DNA of 59,375 nt from DATCVR01 sp036566745 (GCA_036566745.1 DATCVR010000141.1:1-59375), one strand, 5' to 3'. Numbered from the stretch's first letter, positions 8,329-17,167 are shown. Notes: generated from the letters alone by a model not told the origin. Program-made: numbers and translations.

Positions 8329-9231
8329 TCAGTCGCCGACGGCGCGGCGGTGCTCCTCGTATCCCTCGTCGTCGGCCTCGTCGGCGGCCGGCTGGCTGGG
8401 CGGCGCCACGATGGGCCCGGCCGGATCGAGGCGGCCGGAAGTCCACGAGCCGGGCTGGGTCAGGTCGATGGTGCGAGCGACCCGCGGCGCCATCGGCTTG
8501 GTCAGATAGGTCGGGAGCGGCACCGGCGAGGGCTGCCAGGCGTCCGGGTCGACCTGCTCGAACACCGGATCGTCGAGGACCGCGATGCGCATGCCGGGCT
8601 CGGTCTCGGCCTCGGGCTCGTCGTCGACGACCGCGACCTCCGGGGCCCGGAGCGCGCGACGCAACCGCTCCCGACGCCGAGCCTGGACGACCGCGGCTCG
8701 CCGGGCGAGGAACACGAAGCCGGCCACGACCGCTCCCGCCGCGACGAGTGACCAGGCCGGCGCCCGGCCGATCGCGACCGCCACGCCCACGACCATCGTG
8801 ACGAGCATCAGTACGGCCAGGGCCCTCCGGCGCTGGCGCGCGGCCCTCGCGAAGGCCAGATCGAGTTCGCGCCCGGCGTCGGCTTGGGCGCCGGGCGCCT
8901 CGCGGCGATCGTCGCGAACCTCCGGGGCCGTGCCCGCGCGATCCGTGCCCGCGCGATCCATGCCCGCGCGATCCATGCTCGCCCGGTCCGTGCCGGCGGC
9001 CACCCCCACCGTCAGCCCGTCCGCCTCGCCCCGCAGGACGGTGTGGTCGGCCGCGGCCGGGCGGTGAGCGGCGTGGATCTGACCGGATCGGCGCCGCAGC
9101 ACTCGGACACCACGGGCCTCGTCGATCTCGCGGGCCCGCTCGACCTCTTCGTTCCGCCGGACCCACCGGGGTACGAGCACAGCGGCCCACCCAGCGACGA
9201 TCGCTGCGTAGATCAGTCCGCTGTACCCCAC
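8329..9231 (-). CDS. sepX: Divisome membrane protein SepX / GlpR
   Basis: A 300-residue protein starting at GTG 9231: an N-terminal membrane segment (GLIYAAIVAGWAAVLVPRWVRR) followed by a long acidic/basic cytosolic linker, two close membrane helices (ALAVLMLVTMVVGVAVAIG and WSLVAAGAVVAGFVFLA) and a C-terminal domain with WQPSPVPLPTYLTKP. This is the architecture of actinobacterial SepX, also described as GlpR, the membrane receptor of the gephyrin-like protein Glp that links to FtsZ. Its place beside moeA/glp supports this. The linker holds a DRAG-type pentapeptide repeat (8930-8989). The gene has its own upstream region of about 230 bp with a palindrome at 9309-9328. Confidence 0.85.
   Translation of the reverse strand: MGYSGLIYAAIVAGWAAVLVPRWVRRNEEVERAREIDEARGVRVLRRRSGQIHAAHRPAAADHTVLRGEADGLTVGVAAGTDRASMDRAGMDRAGTDRAGTAPEVRDDRREAPGAQADAGRELDLAFARAARQRRRALAVLMLVTMVVGVAVAIGRAPAWSLVAAGAVVAGFVFLARRAAVVQARRRERLRRALRAPEVAVVDDEPEAETEPGMRIAVLDDPVFEQVDPDAWQPSPVPLPTYLTKPMAPRVARTIDLTQPGSWTSGRLDPAGPIVAPPSQPAADEADDEGYEEHRRAVGD
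8930..8989 (-). repeat. Four 15-bp tandem repeats within sepX
   Basis: Four in-frame 15-bp units (consensus GTGCCCGCGCGATCC on the plus strand, the last one diverged) encode a repeated pentapeptide of the form (T/M)DRAG in the linker of SepX. Copy number could vary by slippage without breaking the frame. Confidence 0.85.
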
Positions 9232-9308
9232 GAGATCAGACGCTACGGGGCTCGACGCCGCAGCCGGTGGACCTGAGCCGGTGTGTCGCCGGTAACGGAT
9301 GTGGCGTA

Positions 9309-9328
9309 TGTGACTCAGACGAGTCACA
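9309..9328. promoter_or_regulatory. Perfect palindrome upstream of sepX
   Basis: TGTGACTCAGACGAGTCACA has perfect 8-bp arms around AGAC, about 80 bp upstream of the sepX start. It is a likely operator. The half sites (TGACTC/GAGTCA) resemble those reported for BldD, but the spacing is 3 bases longer than the BldD consensus I remember, so the regulator is left open. Confidence 0.55.
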
Positions 9329-9461
9329 AATCTATTTCGATCTTGGTGATGCTTGTGGTCCGGCGCGCTCGTTTGTCCAGTTCGTACCGCCACCTCGCGG
9401 TGATCGACGGCAGGTGCAACCCTCGCGAGCTGGTATGGACGCCCGCCGCACCGCGCCGGAG

Positions 9462-10073
9462 TCAGGGTGAGAGCTGCGACTCGCGCCAGCGCTGCAAGAG
9501 CCCGCCGGGCACATCCTCGATCGTGAGCGCGAACGAGCGGTGATCGCGCCAGCCGCCGTCGATGTGGAGGAACCGGGGACGCAGCCCCTCTTCGCGGAAC
9601 CCCAGCTTCTCGACCACCCGCAGCGACGCGCGATTCTCCGGGCGGATGTTGACCTCGATCCGGTGCAGGCCTGCGGTGAAGAAGCAGTGGTCGACCGCCA
9701 GAGCCAGCGCCGTGGGAATGACGCCGCGCCCGGCCACCGCGGCATCGACCCAATACCCCACCGTGCCCATCCGCGCCGAGCCCCAGACGATGTTGGACAC
9801 GTTGAGCTGCCCCACGACCCGGCCGTCGTAGGTGACCGCCCACGGCAGCCCGTCGTCCGCCCGCCCCTGCGCCGCGTACAGCCGCACCATCTGCCGGAAG
9901 CTCATCGCGAACGGCGGCGCCGGCGGGGGCGGGGTGGCCTCCCAGGGACGCAGCCACTCGGCATTGCGCGCCCGCACCTCCGTCCAGGCCCGGGCGTCGC
10001 GGAAGCGCAACGGACGCAGCCCGACCGGGCCGTCGGACAGCTCGACCGGCCAGCCGAGTCGTCGCGAGCTCAT
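9462..10073 (-). CDS. GNAT N-acetyltransferase, RimJ/RimL-like
   Basis: A 203-residue acetyltransferase with the GNAT core: GQLNVSNIVWGSARMGTVGYWVDAAVAGRGVIPTAL holds the acetyl-CoA pyrophosphate loop, followed by HRIEVNIRPENRASLRVVEKLGFREEG. These are typical of RimJ/RimL enzymes acting on protein N-termini. The gene is the last of the galU-moeA-moaC-mogA cluster; its ATG overlaps the mogA stop (ATGA). The substrate is unknown. The same neighbour order occurs widely in Actinomycetota. Confidence 0.88.
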   Translation of the reverse strand: MSSRRLGWPVELSDGPVGLRPLRFRDARAWTEVRARNAEWLRPWEATPPPPAPPFAMSFRQMVRLYAAQGRADDGLPWAVTYDGRVVGQLNVSNIVWGSARMGTVGYWVDAAVAGRGVIPTALALAVDHCFFTAGLHRIEVNIRPENRASLRVVEKLGFREEGLRPRFLHIDGGWRDHRSFALTIEDVPGGLLQRWRESQLSP

Positions 10074-10573
10074 GACTCCTGCCCCGGGTGGTCGGCACCC
10101 CTCGGGTGATCGGCTCCGCCCAGCTGGTCGACCGCGTGGCCGAGTACCGGTGCGAGGACGGCCAGCGCGTCGCGCACGCCGCCAGTGGATCCGGGCAGGT
10201 TGACGACGAACGTGCGTCCCGCGCGCCCGGCCACGCCCCGCGACAGCACCGCGGCGGGCACGCCATGGGCCGCCCCGTAGGCGCGGATCGCCTCGGCCAC
10301 GCCCGGGACCTCGGCGTCGAGCACCCGCCTCGTCATCTCGGGGGTGACGTCGGTGGGGCTCAGGCCGGTGCCGCCCGTGGTCACGATCACGTCGTACCTC
10401 CCGCGCAGGGCCGTACGCAAGGCCAGTTCGACCGGCTCACCGTCGGGGACCACCTCGGGCCCGTCGACCTCGGCCCCCAGCTCGCGGAGCCCGTCGGCGA
10501 GGATCGGGCCGCTGCGATCGTCGTAGGCGCCCGCTGCGGCGCGGGTGGAGACCGTGACGACCAGCGCCCTCAC
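10070..10573 (-). CDS. mogA: MogA/MoaB-type molybdopterin adenylyltransferase
   Basis: A 167-residue protein starting at GTG 10573. The motifs VVTVSTRAAAGAYDDRSGPILADGL near the N-terminus, VIVTTGGTGLSPTDVTPEMTRRV in the centre and VVNLPGSTGGVRDAL at the end are the MoCF-biosynthesis (MogA/MoaB) signature. The enzyme adenylylates molybdopterin before metal insertion. It overlaps moaC by four bases (GTGA) and the acetyltransferase by four. In this cluster the molybdenum-cofactor genes accompany Glp, so some products may serve cell division instead. Confidence 0.92.
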   Translation of the reverse strand: MRALVVTVSTRAAAGAYDDRSGPILADGLRELGAEVDGPEVVPDGEPVELALRTALRGRYDVIVTTGGTGLSPTDVTPEMTRRVLDAEVPGVAEAIRAYGAAHGVPAAVLSRGVAGRAGRTFVVNLPGSTGGVRDALAVLAPVLGHAVDQLGGADHPRGADHPGQES

Positions 10574-11043
10574 GACCGCCGCCAGGTGCCGGAGCGGCCG
10601 CCGGTCTTCTCCTCGACCCGGACGTCGGTGATGACCGCACCGCGATCGATCGCCTTGACCATGTCGACCACGGTGAGCGCGGCGGTGGCCACGGCGGTCA
10701 GTGCCTCCATCTCGACACCCGTACGGTCGGCGGTGCGCACGGTGGCCGAGATCTCGACGGCGTCGTCGGCGACCACGAGATCGACCTCGACACCGTGCAG
10801 CGCCAGCGGATGGCACAGCGGGACGAGTTCGGGGGTGCGCTTGGCGCCCTGGATGCCGGCGATGCGAGCCACCGCCAGCGCATCTCCCTTCGGCACGCCG
10901 TCGCTCCGCAACGCCTCGACGACCTGCGGCGACACGAGCACGCGGCCGCTGGCGCGGGCGGTGCGGACGGTGACGTCCTTCGCCGAGACGTCCACCATGC
11001 GGGCTGCGCCGGTGTCGTCGACGTGGGTGAGCCGCTCGGCCAC
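10570..11043 (-). CDS. moaC: Cyclic pyranopterin monophosphate synthase MoaC
   Basis: A 157-residue protein from GTG 11043 with LTHVDDTGAARMVDVSAKDVTVRTA, KGDALAVARIAGIQGAKRTPELVPLCHPL and VEMEALTAVATAALTVVDMVKAID, the conserved MoaC blocks, including the KRT and CHPL active-site region. With MoaA it converts GTP to cyclic pyranopterin monophosphate; moaA is not in this window. The gene starts 5 bases after moeA ends, in the same transcription unit. Confidence 0.95.
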   Translation of the reverse strand: MAERLTHVDDTGAARMVDVSAKDVTVRTARASGRVLVSPQVVEALRSDGVPKGDALAVARIAGIQGAKRTPELVPLCHPLALHGVEVDLVVADDAVEISATVRTADRTGVEMEALTAVATAALTVVDMVKAIDRGAVITDVRVEEKTGGRSGTWRRS

Positions 11044-11048
11044 GGGAC

Positions 11049-12275
11049 TCAGTCCTTCCGTCGCTCGAGCACGACGGTGTCGACCACCTGGCCGGCCTCG
11101 ACGTGGGTGACGTGTTCGGGGACCACGACCAGGGAGTTGGCGTAGGCGAGGTCGGCGATCAGGTGCGAGGCCTGGGCACCCAGGGGCGTGACGAGGTACG
11201 AGCCGTCCGGCGCGGGCTGGAGCCGGGCCCTGGCGAACTGGCGGCGCCCCTCGGGAGACCGCAGGCTCTGCTGGAGCACCGCCTTGACGCTCTGCCGGTG
11301 CAGCCGCGGCGATCCCAGCATCTTGCGGATCGCCGGGCGCACGAACACCTCGAACGAGACGAACGCGCTCACCGGGTTGCCCGGGAGGGTGAAGATCGGT
11401 GTGGACTCCTCGCCGATCGTGCCGAATCCCTGAGGCTTGCCCGGCTGCATGGCGACCTTGTCGAACTCGACGGTGCCGAGCGTGGACAGCACGTTCTTGA
11501 CCACGTCGTACGCGCCGGCGCTGACGCCCCCGGTGGTGATGACGAGGTCGGCCCGGACCAGCTGCTCCTCGATGAGGCCGAGCAGGCGATCCTCGTCGTC
11601 GGCCACCGGAGCCACCCGATAGGCGATGGCGCCGGCCTCGCGCGCGGCGGCGGTCAGGGTGAACGAGTTGGAGTCGGTGATCTGGCCCGGGGCCAGCGGG
11701 AACCCGGGCTCGATGAGTTCGCTGCCGGTGGAGATGACGACGACCCGCGGCTTCGGGCGCACCTTCACGCGGTCGCGGCCCACGGCGGCGAGCAGGCCGA
11801 TCTGGGGCGCGCCGAGGTAGGTGCCGGCGTTGAGCACGACGTCGCCGGCCCCGACGTCTCCCCCGGCCCGCCGGATGTAGGTGCCGTCGGTGACCGGGGT
11901 GGTGATGGCGACCCGAGCGGTGCCGCCGTCGGTGTGCTCGAGCTGGACCACGGCGTCGGCGCCCGAAGGCAGCGGTGCGCCGGTCATGATGCGTGCGGCC
12001 AACTTGGGCCCGATGGCGCTCACCCGGGTGTCGCCGGCCGCGATGTCGGCGACCACGGGCAGCCGGACCGGCTCGTCCTCGGTCGCTCCGACGGTGTCCT
12101 CGGCCCGGACCGCGTATCCGTCCATGGAGGAGTTGTCGAACTGCGGCAGCGGCCAAGGCGCCACGACGTCCTCGGTCAGCACGCAGCCGTGGGCATCGAG
12201 GAGCTGGACGTCGAGGGCCGGCAGCGGGCGGATCGCGGCCAGGACGTCCGAGAGGTGGTCGGCGACGCGTTTCAC
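11049..12275 (-). CDS. moeA: MoeA/gephyrin-like protein (Glp)
   Basis: A 408-residue protein starting at GTG 12275, which overlaps the galU stop. It shows all MoeA domains: an N-terminal segment, PQFDNSSMDGYAVRA, GDVGAGDVVLNAGTYLGAPQIGLLAAVG, the MoCF domain with VVVISTGSELIEPG and VITTGGVSAGAYDVV, FTLPGNPVSAFVSFEVFV, and the C-terminal beta domain. Family members insert molybdate into the cofactor. The actinobacterial copy beside sepX/glpR is the gephyrin-like Glp that binds FtsZ. Linkage to galU and sepX favours the division role here, but enzymatic activity is not excluded. Confidence 0.92.
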   Translation of the reverse strand: MKRVADHLSDVLAAIRPLPALDVQLLDAHGCVLTEDVVAPWPLPQFDNSSMDGYAVRAEDTVGATEDEPVRLPVVADIAAGDTRVSAIGPKLAARIMTGAPLPSGADAVVQLEHTDGGTARVAITTPVTDGTYIRRAGGDVGAGDVVLNAGTYLGAPQIGLLAAVGRDRVKVRPKPRVVVISTGSELIEPGFPLAPGQITDSNSFTLTAAAREAGAIAYRVAPVADDEDRLLGLIEEQLVRADLVITTGGVSAGAYDVVKNVLSTLGTVEFDKVAMQPGKPQGFGTIGEESTPIFTLPGNPVSAFVSFEVFVRPAIRKMLGSPRLHRQSVKAVLQQSLRSPEGRRQFARARLQPAPDGSYLVTPLGAQASHLIADLAYANSLVVVPEHVTHVEAGQVVDTVVLERRKD

Positions 12276-13213
12276 GCCGAGCCTCCGTCGACCGGACGGT
12301 CGTCCTCGGCCGGCAGGTCGGCGACGAACTCGCGCAGCCAGGACCGGAACGCCGGCCCGAGGTCGGTGCGGTCGCTGGCGAGTCGGACGGTGGTGCGGAG
12401 GTAGTCGAGGCGGTCGCCGGTGTCGTAACGGCGGCCGCGGAACACCACGGCTCGCACGCCGCCGCCGTCCTCGGCGGGCATCCCGGCGAGCGTCTTGAGC
12501 GCGTCGGTGAGCTGGATCTCGCCGCCGCGGCCGGGCTTGGTGTCGCGCAGCACGTCGAACGCCGCCGGGTCGAGAACGTAGCGGCCGATCACCGCATAGT
12601 TGCTGGGTGCGTCGCCGGTGTCGGGCTTCTCGATCAGGTCGGTGACCTCGACGACGTCGTCCTCGGGCCCGGGACGCACGGCGGCGCACCCGTAGAGGTG
12701 GATCTGCTCGGGCGCGACCTCGATGAGGGCGATGACGCTGCCGCCGTAGACCTGCTGGACCTCGAGCATCTTCGGCAGCAGCGGATCGCGGCGGTCGATG
12801 AGGTCGTCGCCGAGGAGCACCGCGAACGCTTCGTTCCCGACGTGCTTGGACGCGCAGAGCACCGCGTGGCCCAGGCCCTTCGGATCGCCCTGGCGCACCG
12901 AGTGGACGTCGGCGAGCACTTGCGACTTCTGGACCCGTTCGAGGCGATGGTTGTCGCCCTTCTTCTCGAGGGCGGCCTCGAGCTCCCACGCCCGGTCGAA
13001 GTGGTCCTCGACCGACTGCTTGTTGCGTCCGGTGACGAGCAGGACGTCGTCGAGACCGGCCGCGACCGCTTCCTCCACCACGTACTGGATGGCCGGCTTG
13101 TCGACCACCGGGAGCATCTCTTTGGGCGTGGCCTTGGTGGCCGGCAGGAACCGGGTGCCGAGCCCGGCAGCAGGGATGACGGCCTTCCGCACTGCCTTGG
13201 TGGGGGCGTTCAT
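12272..13213 (-). CDS. galU: UTP-glucose-1-phosphate uridylyltransferase
   Basis: A 313-residue GalU. The N-terminal nucleotide-binding motif AVIPAAGLGTRFLPATKATPKEMLPVVDKP (residues 12-41), VLLGDDLIDRRDPLL and EKPDTGDAPSNYAVIGRYVL are full-length family signatures. It makes UDP-glucose for cell-wall and exopolysaccharide synthesis. It is the first gene of the galU-moeA-moaC-mogA-acetyltransferase operon, with a start 37 bp from the divergent cyclo-ligase gene, so the two share a very short promoter region. Confidence 0.96.
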   Translation of the reverse strand: MNAPTKAVRKAVIPAAGLGTRFLPATKATPKEMLPVVDKPAIQYVVEEAVAAGLDDVLLVTGRNKQSVEDHFDRAWELEAALEKKGDNHRLERVQKSQVLADVHSVRQGDPKGLGHAVLCASKHVGNEAFAVLLGDDLIDRRDPLLPKMLEVQQVYGGSVIALIEVAPEQIHLYGCAAVRPGPEDDVVEVTDLIEKPDTGDAPSNYAVIGRYVLDPAAFDVLRDTKPGRGGEIQLTDALKTLAGMPAEDGGGVRAVVFRGRRYDTGDRLDYLRTTVRLASDRTDLGPAFRSWLREFVADLPAEDDRPVDGGSA

Positions 13214-13249
13214 GGCGTCACCTTACAAAGAACGCCGTACGGTGGCCGG

Positions 13250-13846
13250 GTGCCCGACGCCATGCGTGCCGCGAAACAGGCCCTGCGCTCCCGGATCATC
13301 GCCAACAGGGCCGAGCTCAGCGCCCGTGAGCTGGGCGAACACGCACGCCATCTGCGCGATGTGCTCCTCGCCACCGACGAGTTGGGCACGGCCCGACGCG
13401 TGGCGGCGTACGTCTCGGTCGGCCGCGAGCCCGGCACCGGGCCCCTGCTGGAGGAGCTCAGCGAGCGCGGCGTCGAGGTGCTGCTCCCCCTGTTGCGGCC
13501 CGATCACGACCTCGACTGGGCCGCCTACGAAGGACCGGACGCTCTGGCCCCGGCCACCCGCGGCCTGCTCGAACCCACCGGCGACCCGCTGGGCACAGGG
13601 GCCGTCGCGGAGGCGGACGTGGTGCTCGTGCCGGCGCTCGCCGTCGACCGGCACGGTGCGCGCCTGGGACGCGGTGGCGGGTCCTACGACCGCATCCTGG
13701 CCCGGGTCGCGGGGCGGTCGTTCACCTGCGCCCTCCTCCACCATGGCGAGTTGCTCGACATGCCGGTGCCGCGGGAGCCCCACGACGTCCCGGTCGAGGC
13801 CGCGGCCACGCCGTCGGGGCTGCACCGCCTCCGCCCCTCCGGGTGA
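13250..13846 (+). CDS. 5-formyltetrahydrofolate cyclo-ligase
   Basis: A 198-residue protein with the family's substrate loop EPTGDPLGTGAVAEADVVLVPALAVDRHGARLGRGGGSYDR near the C-terminus and the N-terminal AAKQALRSRI. It converts 5-formyl-THF to 5,10-methenyl-THF using ATP, recycling folate. The GTG at 13250 is chosen; ATG at 13262 is in frame. No clear ribosome binding site precedes the GTG and the gap to galU is tiny, so a leaderless transcript is likely. Its divergence from galU is conserved in many actinobacteria. Confidence 0.92.
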   Translation: MPDAMRAAKQALRSRIIANRAELSARELGEHARHLRDVLLATDELGTARRVAAYVSVGREPGTGPLLEELSERGVEVLLPLLRPDHDLDWAAYEGPDALAPATRGLLEPTGDPLGTGAVAEADVVLVPALAVDRHGARLGRGGGSYDRILARVAGRSFTCALLHHGELLDMPVPREPHDVPVEAAATPSGLHRLRPSG

Positions 13847-13874
13847 GAGCGGGGAGGAGCGTGAGCGGCTGAGG

Positions 13875-16436
13875 TCACGGGGTGGACGACTCGGGCGCCG
13901 TGAGCGTGAGCGTGTGCTCGCCCGCCTCGCGGATGCGCTCGTCGTCCCACAGCATCGGCAGCGTCCGGCCGGTCCTCCACAGCTCGGTCTGGTCGCCGTA
14001 GTGCTCCTGGTACGGGTGGCCACTGACGCCGGTGAGGTCGATCCAGCGCGAGGCGTCGAGGTCGGCCAGGTCGACGATCATGCGCATCGACGGCACCCAG
14101 TCGGTCTCGTACCCGTCGGCGGCGTCCCAGCCGTTCGCCTGCACCACCGACGTGCCGCCACCCACGTCGAACGGGCCGCGGTTGACCATGGCCTCCACGA
14201 GGCCGATGCCGGACGTGCCGAAGGTCTGGTCGGTGAGCGTGAGCGCGTGCAGGCGACCCCAGCTCCAGGTATCGGGGTTCTTGCCCTGGAGCCGGGTCAT
14301 CTCGTCGCGAGCGTCCAGGACGGCCTGGACCAGGATGTCGTCGCGGGTCTCGACGATGCCCTCGGTGCTGATGTCGTCCCAGTACAGGTCGTGGGGCGAG
14401 CCCAGGAGCGTGCGCACCACCTCGAACCACCGGCCGCCGCCGTCGGGCCACTGGTCCTCGGGCAGCTCGTCGTGGAAGGTGAGCTCGAGGAGGTTGCGCC
14501 ACACCGCGTTGAAGTAGGCGGCCGCGGCGGAGTCGGGGGGCTGTGAGTAGTCCCAGTCGGCCAGGAGGCGCAGCCCGTCGCCGTAGTAGCCCTCGGGCAC
14601 CTGCATGTCGCGCAGATAGGGCACGAGGATCTCGGCCGCGGCGTTGTACGTGTCGAGCTGGATGTCGGCCATCGTGTCGGCGTCGACGTCGGAGCCGCCG
14701 CTCGTCGCCTCGTCCAGCAGGTGGCGGATCCGCCCGGCTCGGTGGCCGTAGTCGACGTCGTCGCCGAGCTGGTAGGGATAGGCCGGGCCGGTCACCCGCT
14801 GGTTGGCGGTGACGATCATGCCGTCGTCGGGGTTGAGGAGGCTGGGCAGGGCGTCGAACGGGATATATCCCGTCCACTCGTTCTCGCCGGTCCAGCCGGG
14901 CACCGGGTAGCGGCCGTCACCCGAGCGCCGGATCGGGATCCGGCCCGGTGCCTGGTAGCCGATGTTTCCCTCGACGTCCGCGTAGACGAGGTTCTGCGAG
15001 GGGACCTCGAAGATCGCGGCGGCGGCCCGGAAGGTGTTCCAGTCGGTGGCGCGGTCGAGGGCGAAGATCGCGTCGGCGGTGTGGCCGGGCTCCAGCGCGG
15101 TCCAGCGCAGCGCCACGGCGTATCCGTCGCCCCGCTCGGGTGGATCGCTCGTCCCGACCGGCGCGACCGCGCCCACCTCGCGCAGCTGGTCGTCGTGGTC
15201 GGAGATCAGTGGCCCGTGCACGGTCGAGCGGACGGTGATGGTGACGTCGTCGCCACCGGCCACCTCGATGGTCTCGGTGCGCCGCCGCAGTGCGATCTGC
15301 TCGTCGCCGAGCAGGTACGAGTCGCCTTCGACCTTCTCCAGGTAGAGATCCGTGACGTCCGCCCCGAGGTTCGTGAAGCCCCAGGCGATCTGGCCGTTGT
15401 GGCCGATGACGACCCCGGGCACGCCGGCGAAGGAGAAGCCGGCGACCTCGAACGGGCAGCTCGGACCGACGTCGCGGCAGTGCAGCCCGACCTGGTACCA
15501 GACCGAGGGCATGGACGGAGCGAGGTGCGGGTCGTTGGCCAGCATCGGCTCGCCGGTCTCGGTCTTGGATCCGTCGAGCACCCAGGAGTTCGAGCCGATG
15601 CCGTCGCCGGTGCCGAGCGGGGCGGGGGCGGCGTCGAGGGCGTCGGACGCGGAGCGGATCGCGTCGAGGGCGTCCGGACCGGCCCGCTCGGCGGCGGCGG
15701 TGGAGACCGACGCCGAGCTGGTCGTCAGGTCGGCGTCGGGCACGATGGGCGCACTGATCTGGTCCGAGAGCGGCGGATAGAGCTGCTCGACGCGCTCGCC
15801 CGGCAGGTCGGCCGAGAGCAGCGCCCGATCGACCTCGTCCTCCAGGTTGCCCCGCAGGTCCCACGCCATCGCCTTGAGCCAGGCCAGCGAGTCGACCGGG
15901 GTCCACTTCTCCGGCGCGGTGTCGCCGCCGGAGAGGCCGAGCAGGGTGTAGGCCAGCCCGAGTTCGCCGCCGGAACGGCCGTCGAGCCAGGCGTTCACGC
16001 CGTCGGCGTAGGACTCGAGGTAGCGCCGGGTGTCGGGGCTGAGCAGCGGAAGCTCCTGCTCGGCCACCTCGCGCCAGCCGAGCGTGCGCACGAAGGCGTC
16101 CGTCTCCACCTGGTCCTCGCCGAACAGCTCGGACAGCCGTCCCGAGGTGACGTGGCGGCGGAAGTCCATCTCCCAGAACCGGTCCTGGGCGGTGACGTAG
16201 CCCTGGGCCCGGAAGAGGTCCTCGGCGGTGTCGGCGTAGATCTGCGGGATGCCGTTGGCGTCCCGGATGATCTCGACGTCGCCGCTCAGCCGGGCGACCT
16301 CGGCGGCGCCGTCGTACTCGGGGAACGGGCGGCGCACCGACCACACCGACAACGCGGTGGCGGCCACCAGCGCGAGGACCACGACCCCGGCGAGGACCGA
16401 GATGCCGATGGCGATTCGACGACGAGTCACCGGCAC
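13875..16436 (-). CDS. Penicillin acylase-family Ntn hydrolase, membrane anchored
   Basis: An 853-residue protein. A hydrophobic N-terminal helix (about 8-33) suggests export with membrane anchoring. The precursor has an alpha part (to about 280), then GIGSNSWV, in which Ser282 is the expected autocatalytic N-terminal nucleophile of the beta chain. LANDPHLAPSMPSVWYQVGLHC and further blocks (GFTNLGADVTDLYLEKV, IVTANQRV) match penicillin G acylase, AHL acylase and related amidases. The substrate cannot be told: cell-wall amides, acyl-homoserine lactones and beta-lactams are all known for the family. The gene converges with the cyclo-ligase and stands alone. Confidence 0.9.
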   Translation of the reverse strand: MPVTRRRIAIGISVLAGVVVLALVAATALSVWSVRRPFPEYDGAAEVARLSGDVEIIRDANGIPQIYADTAEDLFRAQGYVTAQDRFWEMDFRRHVTSGRLSELFGEDQVETDAFVRTLGWREVAEQELPLLSPDTRRYLESYADGVNAWLDGRSGGELGLAYTLLGLSGGDTAPEKWTPVDSLAWLKAMAWDLRGNLEDEVDRALLSADLPGERVEQLYPPLSDQISAPIVPDADLTTSSASVSTAAAERAGPDALDAIRSASDALDAAPAPLGTGDGIGSNSWVLDGSKTETGEPMLANDPHLAPSMPSVWYQVGLHCRDVGPSCPFEVAGFSFAGVPGVVIGHNGQIAWGFTNLGADVTDLYLEKVEGDSYLLGDEQIALRRRTETIEVAGGDDVTITVRSTVHGPLISDHDDQLREVGAVAPVGTSDPPERGDGYAVALRWTALEPGHTADAIFALDRATDWNTFRAAAAIFEVPSQNLVYADVEGNIGYQAPGRIPIRRSGDGRYPVPGWTGENEWTGYIPFDALPSLLNPDDGMIVTANQRVTGPAYPYQLGDDVDYGHRAGRIRHLLDEATSGGSDVDADTMADIQLDTYNAAAEILVPYLRDMQVPEGYYGDGLRLLADWDYSQPPDSAAAAYFNAVWRNLLELTFHDELPEDQWPDGGGRWFEVVRTLLGSPHDLYWDDISTEGIVETRDDILVQAVLDARDEMTRLQGKNPDTWSWGRLHALTLTDQTFGTSGIGLVEAMVNRGPFDVGGGTSVVQANGWDAADGYETDWVPSMRMIVDLADLDASRWIDLTGVSGHPYQEHYGDQTELWRTGRTLPMLWDDERIREAGEHTLTLTAPESSTP

Positions 16437-16543
16437 AGGGTAGGTGACCGGTTCGGCGGCCCGGAGACCGGCGACAGGGTCATGGCCCCGGGCGTGACCA
16501 GTAAAGGCTCTTGCCTTTTCCGGCTAACAGCAAGCTCAGAGCC

Positions 16544-16572
16544 TTGTTCAGGGCCAGGTGACGTCCTAGCCT
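16544..16572 (+). promoter_or_regulatory. Promoter giving a probably leaderless satD-like transcript
   Basis: TTGTTC (16544-16549), a 17-bp spacer and TAGCCT (16567-16572) place transcription start at the GTG at 16580. Two nested inverted repeats precede it: AAAGGC-TCTT-GCCTTT at about 16503-16518, and AAGGCTC/GAGCCTT reaching into the -35. They are possible operator sequences. Confidence 0.55.
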
Positions 16573-16579
16573 TGCGGAT

Positions 16580-17167
16580 GTGCCGTACGTGCTGACGGTC
16601 GACCAACGCCACAGCCGGCGCGGGCGCGATCTCGTCGAGCATGCGCTCGACCTCCTCGCCGCCCGGGTGGCCGACCCCCTGCGCCCGTTCGAACGCACGG
16701 CGGGCGACGAGTTCCAGGGCATCGTCGCCGACCCACACCAGGCCCTCGACGCCGCGTTCGCCCTGCTGCGCGACGGCGCGTGGAGTGTCGGCATCGGCGC
16801 CGGGCCGGCCGACGAACCGCTGGGTCCCAGCGCCCGGTCCAGCCGGGGTCCGGTGTTCATCCGGGCCCGCGAAGCCCTCGACACGGCCAAGAACCGGCCC
16901 CATCACATCGCCGTCGTGGGCGCGGCGGACCCCGGCCACGACGCCGATGTCCTCGTCACACTTCTCGCCGCGTTGATCTCCCGCCGGACCGCGGCCGGAT
17001 GGCAGGCTGTCGACATGATCGAGTCCGGACGCTCGGTGAGCGAGGCCGCGACGGCGCTCGGCATCACCCGGCAGGCCGTGGGCCAGCGGCTCGCGGTCGC
17101 CCTGTGGCAGCAGGAGCGCGACGCCCGCCCACTCGCCGCCCGGCTCCTCGAGGACGCGGCCGGATGA
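16580..17167 (+). CDS. SatD-like protein with C-terminal helix-turn-helix
   Basis: A 195-residue protein. The N-terminal two thirds, including RPFERTAGDEFQGIVADPHQALDAAFALL and the later SRGPVFIRAREALDTAK, follow the SatD pattern (conserved GDEFQ). The C-terminus (about 150-185: SGRSVSEAATALGITRQAVGQRLAVALWQQE) is a clear HTH. SatD proteins are poorly characterised; a regulatory role is likely from the HTH. The stop overlaps the ATG of the following membrane protein (ATGA), so the two probably work together. Confidence in the SatD label is moderate. Confidence 0.7.
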   Translation: MPYVLTVDQRHSRRGRDLVEHALDLLAARVADPLRPFERTAGDEFQGIVADPHQALDAAFALLRDGAWSVGIGAGPADEPLGPSARSSRGPVFIRAREALDTAKNRPHHIAVVGAADPGHDADVLVTLLAALISRRTAAGWQAVDMIESGRSVSEAATALGITRQAVGQRLAVALWQQERDARPLAARLLEDAAG

